DNA from: Anaerolineaceae bacterium UBA5311
Lineage (GTDB): Bacteria; Chloroflexota; Anaerolineae; Anaerolineales; Anaerolineaceae
Length of the DNA: 9,188 bases
Reading direction: 5' to 3'
NCBI GenBank assembly: GCA_002411175.1
Contig: DHRN01000078.1
Span: 42,100-51,287 of the forward strand
The position numbers were made by a program, and so were the translations under genes. Of the stretch, positions 5,324-9,188 are shown piece by piece; the first letter of the stretch is position 1, and every line of letters begins with the position of its first letter. The notes below the pieces were generated by a model. That model ran no database searches. It was not told where the DNA came from and saw only the letters and a list, made by a program, of their open reading frames with translations.

Positions 5324-5348
5324 TTTTTCTGTCATCCTGACAGGAAAA
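5324..5348. terminator. Stem-loop after the beta-CASP RNase gene, containing a GTCATCCTGA repeat end
   Basis: TTTTTCTGTC (5324-5333) pairs with GACAGGAAAA (5339-5348) around the loop ATCCT, a 10-bp stem with one mismatch (a G-U wobble on the plus strand). It lies 16 bases past the minus-strand stop at 5364, where a terminator is expected. The stem carries its own T-run inside rather than after it, so intrinsic termination is uncertain. The third GTCATCCTGA copy (5331-5340) forms part of the stem. Confidence 0.35.
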
Positions 5349-5363
5349 CGATCACAGAATTAC

Positions 5364-6764
5364 CTATAACTCAAACGTCTGCCCGTTTTCCGCGAAAACC
5401 GCCTCAGGCAGTTCGGAATGTTCTGCGAATTTTTCCATCAAAGCGCTCGCCGCGTCTTCCTCCCCATGCACCAAAATCAGCTTCTCAAGCGTTTCCTTGC
5501 TCGAAAGCGCGTATTCAACCAATAAGTTTTGCCCGGCATGCGCGCTCAGCCCGCCAATCGTGACCACCTCTGCCTTGCGGTAATACTCCTTACCAAAAAT
5601 GTTCACCTTGCGCTCCCGGTCCGCCAGCCGGCGCCCAAGTGTATGGGGAGCCTGCCATGAAATAATCATGATGGTATTTCGCCCGTCTTCGATATTATTC
5701 TTAAGATGGTGCAAAATCCGTCCGGCTTCCGCCATCCCCGAAGCGGAGATGATGATCATTGGTTCTTGCCAATCATTCAGCGCCTTGGACTCATCCACGC
5801 TGCGTGTGTAGATTATATTTTCAAAATCCAAGCCTTGCATACGGTGCTGGGCGATGAATTGCCAGGTTTCATCATCAAAACATTCGGTATGTTTCCGGTA
5901 CAAATCGGAAGCGTTCACCGCCAGGGGGCTATCCACAACCACCGGAATTTCCGGAATGTCTTTGTTAAGCATTGCCTCGCTTAAGAAATAAGTCAGGTTT
6001 TGGGTGCGCCCAATTGCGAAAGCTGGCACGATGATTTTTCCACCCCGGTTGTAGGTTCGGTTGACCGCGTCAATAAACTCTTCATAAGAATCGTCCATTC
6101 GTTCGTGAAGTTTATCCCCATAGGTGCATTCCATTAACACCGTCTGGGCTCCGGAGGGGAGAACCGGGTCGCGTAAAATTGGGACGTCATACCGACCGAT
6201 ATCGCCCGAATACCAGAAGCGTTTTGGCTTGCCAGCTTCGTCGAAGTAGTCGAGCACAACCGCGGCTGAGCCAATAATATGACCTGCTTCCACCAATTGA
6301 GCCACCACTCCAGGGATGACCTGCCGTTTCTCATCGTACCAGAGCGATCTAAACTGGGGCATCGCCATGAGGGCATCTTTTTGAGTGTACAGGGGTTCCA
6401 GGTTGGGCAAACCCTTTTTACGGCGTTTTTGATTGAGGTATTTGATGTCGTTTTCCTGGATGTGTCCGGAATCCCGCAGCATGATGTCTGCCAGGTCCAT
6501 GGTTGCATTGGTCGCGTAGATCGGTCCTTTGAACCCCTGTTTGACCAGGTTGGGGATGTTGCCGCTGTGGTCAATGTGTGCATGGCTTAGAATCATCGCG
6601 TCGATTTCTGCCGGGTTGAAGGGAAAATTCAGGTTGACATGGTAGGATTCTTCGCGTTTTCCCTGGTAGGTGCCGCAATCCAGCAGCAGTTTATGCCCGT
6701 TGTGCTCTACCAGGTGCATCGAGCCAGTGACAGTTTGGGCAGCGCCAAAAGTGGTTAGTTTCAT
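5364..6764 (-). CDS. Beta-CASP metallo-beta-lactamase-fold ribonuclease
   Basis: A cytoplasmic zinc-dependent RNase of the CPSF73/YSH1-like (COG1236) type, 466 residues, the usual size. The metallo-beta-lactamase core shows the zinc ligands in SHAHIDHSG (60-68; H61, H63, D65, H66), H162 in GHIIGS, and D188 in YSGDIG. The beta-CASP insertion carries motif A at E212 (MECTYGD), PAFAIGRTQ (247-255), SPLAVNASDLY (279-289), motif B in SASGMAEAGRILHH (340-353) and motif C at H409 in GGLSAHAGQ (404-412). The RMMBL-type C-terminal part follows. No catalytic residue is missing. The start overlaps the RNase D stop as ATGA, with AAAGGA upstream, so the two are co-translated and probably act in RNA turnover or tRNA/mRNA processing. 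It is distinct from RNase J, which is longer. The exact RNA substrate cannot be read from the sequence. Confidence 0.95.
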   Translation of the reverse strand: MKLTTFGAAQTVTGSMHLVEHNGHKLLLDCGTYQGKREESYHVNLNFPFNPAEIDAMILSHAHIDHSGNIPNLVKQGFKGPIYATNATMDLADIMLRDSGHIQENDIKYLNQKRRKKGLPNLEPLYTQKDALMAMPQFRSLWYDEKRQVIPGVVAQLVEAGHIIGSAAVVLDYFDEAGKPKRFWYSGDIGRYDVPILRDPVLPSGAQTVLMECTYGDKLHERMDDSYEEFIDAVNRTYNRGGKIIVPAFAIGRTQNLTYFLSEAMLNKDIPEIPVVVDSPLAVNASDLYRKHTECFDDETWQFIAQHRMQGLDFENIIYTRSVDESKALNDWQEPMIIISASGMAEAGRILHHLKNNIEDGRNTIMIISWQAPHTLGRRLADRERKVNIFGKEYYRKAEVVTIGGLSAHAGQNLLVEYALSSKETLEKLILVHGEEDAASALMEKFAEHSELPEAVFAENGQTFEL

Positions 6765-7900
6765 TTACTTTTCCTTTTTAACAGGTTGAGAATTTGGGTT
6801 CCATATTCTCTGAATCGGTGCGGATAATCCTGCATGACTTTTTCGAGGTCATGTATACTTTGCGGTGCTTGATGGGCAATCTTATCCAACAGATCCCGCG
6901 GGAAGACCGCATTGGACGGGATTCCATCTTTTTCACCAGCCTCTTTACGCCAGGCTGCCAATGCATCACGCAGCTTTACTTCCCGGTCGCTGATGCGTTG
7001 ATTTTTACGCGGTTTGACCGGTTGTGGGTCTTTACGCCACGCATTGACCACCTGCATGATTTGCGTACCATAGCGTCGGTTCATCGCTGGCGAGAAGGTT
7101 GGCAGCAAGCTCAATTCTTCGCGGTAACGAGGTTGAGTTTGGGCTACTTCGATCATCAGCTTATCCGAAAAAACCTTGAAGGGGGGTACGTCTTTTTGCA
7201 TCGCGATTTGTTCACGCAGGTGATTGAGTTGTTTTAGCAGGCTCAGGGCTGCTGGTTTAAGGTCCTGCACACCTCTGACCCTCCAAAAGTCTTCTTCATG
7301 GTCCTTCATCGGCAGAGTGACTTTAGCCAGGGCAGCACTGTCTTCGAGCACATTTTCCAGTCGTCCCGTTTCAATAAGCCGCGTGCTTAGCAGGTCACGC
7401 AGTCTTATCAGGTAGTGGGAATCATTCTGGGCATACGCGAGCATTTCCGGGTCGAGCGGTCGCTTGCCCCAGTTTGCACGCTGATATTTTTTCTCAATTG
7501 TCACGCCAAAATATTTCTCAAGCAGCGCAGCCAAGCCGATCGAAGGCTCTGCCAGGGCTGTCGCTGCCAGCATGGTGTCAAAAATATTGCGAAATTCGAA
7601 GTCAAAATCACGTTTCAGTGTGGCAAGGTCGTAATCTCCGGCATGGAAAACCTTTTGAATAGCGGGGTCTGCAAAAATTTCCCCCAGCTCATCCAAATCT
7701 GGCACAATGATTGGGTCAACCAGAAAATCCTTCTCAACGGTAGATATTTGAACCAGGCAAACCTGCTCCTGGTAGGCATGCAGGCTGTTAGATTCGGTGT
7801 CAATCGCAATGGAGGGTTGTTGTTTCAGGTCTGCCACCATACGGCTGAGTTTTTCGGGTGTGTCAATGATGTGCGCCGGCGGCAGTTTTATAGAAGGCAT
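6761..7900 (-). CDS. rnd: Ribonuclease D (DEDDy 3'-5' exonuclease with HRDC domains)
   Basis: A 3'-5' exoribonuclease that trims tRNA and other structured RNA 3' ends, 379 residues from this ATG, close to the family size. The five catalytic residues of the DEDDy fold are present: D34 and E36 in IAIDTESNSL, D91 in HAGDYDLATL, Y156 and D160 in YAQNDSHYL. The C-terminal half has two HRDC-like regions (about 208-275 and 308-372). The start at 7900 (MPSIKLPPAHII) is chosen over an in-frame TTG at 7933, which has no ribosome site and lies in the promoter. A perfect TATAAT 7 bases upstream would begin the transcript at or next to this ATG, implying a leaderless mRNA. It overlaps the beta-CASP RNase gene (ATGA), giving a two-gene RNase operon near tRNA-Ser and dtd. 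Confidence 0.92.
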   Translation of the reverse strand: MPSIKLPPAHIIDTPEKLSRMVADLKQQPSIAIDTESNSLHAYQEQVCLVQISTVEKDFLVDPIIVPDLDELGEIFADPAIQKVFHAGDYDLATLKRDFDFEFRNIFDTMLAATALAEPSIGLAALLEKYFGVTIEKKYQRANWGKRPLDPEMLAYAQNDSHYLIRLRDLLSTRLIETGRLENVLEDSAALAKVTLPMKDHEEDFWRVRGVQDLKPAALSLLKQLNHLREQIAMQKDVPPFKVFSDKLMIEVAQTQPRYREELSLLPTFSPAMNRRYGTQIMQVVNAWRKDPQPVKPRKNQRISDREVKLRDALAAWRKEAGEKDGIPSNAVFPRDLLDKIAHQAPQSIHDLEKVMQDYPHRFREYGTQILNLLKRKSK

Positions 7901-7906
7901 GGAGAT

Positions 7907-7912
7907 ATTATA
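7907..7912 (-). promoter_or_regulatory. Candidate -10 box giving a leaderless rnd transcript
   Basis: A perfect TATAAT on the minus strand, six bases upstream of the rnd ATG (7900-7898). A normal start point, about 7 bases downstream, falls on the A of the ATG. The best -35 match is TTGTCT at 7928-7933, spaced 15 bases, 4 of 6 consensus. Confidence 0.5.
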
Positions 7913-7970
7913 ACCGCCTAAGTGAGCAGACAACTTTTAAAATGAATCTGGTAAACTTCAATTAAAATTC

Positions 7971-7976
7971 AGGAGG
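7971..7976 (+). promoter_or_regulatory. Shine-Dalgarno site of the histidine phosphatase gene
   Basis: AGGAGG, 5 bases before the ATG at 7982, in clear contrast to the absence of any ribosome site at the divergent rnd start. A TAAAAT at 7938-7943 is a possible -10 for this strand. Confidence 0.8.
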
Positions 7977-7981
7977 AGTAG

Positions 7982-8557
7982 ATGAGACTACTGTTAATCA
8001 GACATGGGGAACCCGATTACAGCTTTCCCGAAGGTAAAGGGTTCATAGGTCCTGGTCGTGAATTGGCGCCCCTTTCGGCACGCGGGGTCGACCAGGCTGA
8101 AGCTGTTGCCCTGGACCCTCGTTTGGAGGGCAGTCAGCTGATCGTCAGCTCGCCTTACACCCGTTCGCTGCAGACCGCGGCTATCATCTCACGGGTCACC
8201 CAGTTGAAAATCGCGGTCGAATTCGATTTGCACGAATGGCTGATCGATACAACTTATGAAAATAAAGATATGACCGATACCATAGCCGCGATAAGGGAAA
8301 TCAGTGCCTTTCAGGGCGTTCGCAGAGATGGAGCAAAATTACATTGGGAGGGTTATGACCAGGTTGCCGAGCGTGCCTATGCTGCTCTGCGTCCCTATTT
8401 GCATCTCGATAAAGTGATCGTCGCCTGCCATGCTTACATCATCAAGCAATTTTACAACCCGGGCAGAATTGAGCACTGCCAGATTGTTGAAGTTGATTTC
8501 GACGAAAATTTCACCTGGCCTGGTTACATCGAGCGGGGAACAAGGAGTTGGTACTGA
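7982..8557 (+). CDS. Histidine phosphatase family protein (phosphoglycerate mutase-like)
   Basis: A cytoplasmic enzyme of the histidine phosphatase superfamily, branch 1, 191 residues. The catalytic R7-H8-G9-E10 motif (LLIRHGEPD) is at the N-terminus; H8 would carry the phosphate. R61 in SSPYTRSLQTA, E85 in DLHEW and the second catalytic histidine H150 in VIVACHAYI complete the expected set, although the usual S/T-H-G context here reads CHA. Family members act on sugar phosphates, phosphoglycerate, cobalamin precursors or nucleotides; the substrate here cannot be assigned. It should not be called gpmA, since the protein is shorter and only the motifs match. Its stop overlaps the dtd start (TGATG), so the two are translationally coupled. 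It is divergent from rnd across an 81-base gap. Confidence 0.9.
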   Translation: MRLLLIRHGEPDYSFPEGKGFIGPGRELAPLSARGVDQAEAVALDPRLEGSQLIVSSPYTRSLQTAAIISRVTQLKIAVEFDLHEWLIDTTYENKDMTDTIAAIREISAFQGVRRDGAKLHWEGYDQVAERAYAALRPYLHLDKVIVACHAYIIKQFYNPGRIEHCQIVEVDFDENFTWPGYIERGTRSWY

Positions 8558-8994
8558 TGCGTGCCGTTTTACAGCGAGTTAGTTATGGAAAAGTAACCGT
8601 GGAGGGTGAGGAAGTTGCCTCAATCGGCAAGGGGTTGGTGATTTTGTTGGGTGTTGGACCGGAAGATGATCCAAAAAAAGCCGCGGCATTGGCAGATAAA
8701 TGTGCGCGTTTGCGCGTCTTTGAGGATGATGCCGGGAAGATGAACCTTTCCCTGCTGGATGTCGGAGGCGAAGCGATTGTAGTTTCGCAGTTCACGCTGT
8801 ATGCCGATACCAGCCGGGGACGACGCCCATCGTTTATCGGCGCAGCAAAACCCGGGCTTGCCGAACCGTTGGTGGAGGTTTTCGCCTTTGCGCTATGTGA
8901 GATGGGCATAGCTGCAAAGCAAGGCGTATTCGGAGCACATATGATGGTCGAGCTGTGCAACGACGGTCCGGTAACAATTTTGCTGGAGGCTTAG
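8557..8994 (+). CDS. dtd: D-aminoacyl-tRNA deacylase
   Basis: A cytoplasmic homodimeric proofreading enzyme that hydrolyses D-amino acids (and glycine mischarged on tRNA-Ala) from tRNA. At 145 residues it is a full-length DTD1-type protein. It opens MRAVLQRVSYGKVTVEGE, carries SQFTLYADTSRGRRPSF (77-93) and ends with the cross-subunit motif CNDGPVTILLEA (134-145), whose G137-P138 is the chirality-checking pair. The start at 8557 is chosen because it gives the canonical MRAV N-terminus and has AAGGAG at 8542-8547, 9 bases upstream. An in-frame TTG at 8548 would add three residues and lose the spacing. It overlaps the preceding stop as TGATG. Confidence 0.96.
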   Translation: MRAVLQRVSYGKVTVEGEEVASIGKGLVILLGVGPEDDPKKAAALADKCARLRVFEDDAGKMNLSLLDVGGEAIVVSQFTLYADTSRGRRPSFIGAAKPGLAEPLVEVFAFALCEMGIAAKQGVFGAHMMVELCNDGPVTILLEA

Positions 8995-9066
8995 CAAGCC
9001 AGGTACGGCGATCTACCTGTCATGAAATTGCGAACGCGGTAATACGCACGGCGAAGTCCGATCAGT

Positions 9067-9090
9067 CCACCCCCTCTGAAGAGGGGGTGG
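9067..9090. terminator. Perfect hairpin downstream of dtd
   Basis: CCACCCCCTCT (9067-9077) and AGAGGGGGTGG (9080-9090) are exact reverse complements separated by two bases; in RNA this gives a ten-pair stem with a TGAA loop. It lies 72 bases after the dtd stop. The following bases are GAAAATTAC, with no T-run, so it could stop or pause transcription or protect 3' ends without being a standard terminator. It may also be a dispersed repeat. Around it, 8995-9119 has degenerate repeat-like scraps and no gene. Confidence 0.45.
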
Positions 9091-9119
9091 GAAAATTACA
9101 AGATGGAGGCAAGAGCCTG

Positions 9120-9163
9120 CTCATTGTGAGCGAAGCGAAGCAATCCGCAGTTTATCTTTTTGC
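9120..9163. repeat. Distant copy of the 26-bp repeat with the start of the 146-bp element body
   Basis: The first 26 bases match the standard unit with two changes (first base C for G; GTGAG for GCGAG). The next 18 bases (CGCAGTTTAT, CTTTTTGC) follow the body of the 146-bp elements at 2775 and 2968. Similarity stops soon after, before the window ends. It lies 6 kb from the main cluster, which shows that the family is dispersed. Confidence 0.85.
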
Positions 9164-9188
9164 TTGTACCCAAGGCAAGAGAATAAAG

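Noticed and set aside
7901..7933. TTG start adding 11 residues to RNase D
   Set aside because: There is no ribosome site before it, it uses a weak start codon, and the added stretch contains the perfect -10 box. The conserved protein begins after the ATG at 7900.
8548..8556. TTG start adding three residues to dtd
   Set aside because: The DTD family begins MRAVLQRV, which matches the ATG at 8557, and the AAGGAG site is correctly spaced for it.

Overview
The window looks like an ordinary chromosomal segment from a Chloroflexota bacterium, probably class Anaerolineae. This placement is an inference. It rests on the two dispersed intergenic repeat families (GTCATTGCGAG...GCAATC and GTCATCCTGA...AGGATC), on the two small one-TM/helical-repeat proteins behind hutU, which resemble conserved hypotheticals I associate with that group, and on the moderate GC content and AGGAGG-type ribosome sites. 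No phage, plasmid, CRISPR or toxin genes are visible.

Layout. On the left, a minus-strand operon reads from about 2580 down to 154: urocanate hydratase (hutU), then two short membrane-anchored proteins that look like diverged paralogues. Stop and start codons touch or nearly touch throughout. Next comes a roughly 780-bp non-coding divergent promoter region (2544-3322) filled with repeats: five 26-bp units at an exact 34-bp period, followed by two 146-bp inverted-repeat-ended elements lying 193 bp apart. To the right, a PAP2-superfamily membrane phosphatase reads on the plus strand. It converges on a minus-strand GNAT acetyltransferase that sits just behind a tRNA-Ser(CGA) gene with its own -10 box.

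The second half is an RNA-quality neighbourhood. An RNase D (DEDDy exonuclease with two HRDC-like domains) overlaps by ATGA a beta-CASP metallo-beta-lactamase-fold RNase, both on the minus strand. Divergent from them, a histidine phosphatase overlaps by TGATG a D-aminoacyl-tRNA deacylase (dtd) on the plus strand. The window ends in repeat relics, including a perfect 11-bp-arm hairpin and another GTCATTGCGAG-family unit that runs towards the edge.

The genes are mostly housekeeping. Four perfect TATAAT boxes fall at sensible distances from hutU, the PAP2 gene, tRNA-Ser and rnd; -35 boxes are poor in all four. I do not see a clear undescribed defence or mobile system. The most interesting material is the internal architecture of the repeat region, the probable non-canonical start of the PAP2 gene, the probable leaderless rnd mRNA, and the coupling of two unknown paralogous membrane proteins to an isolated hutU.
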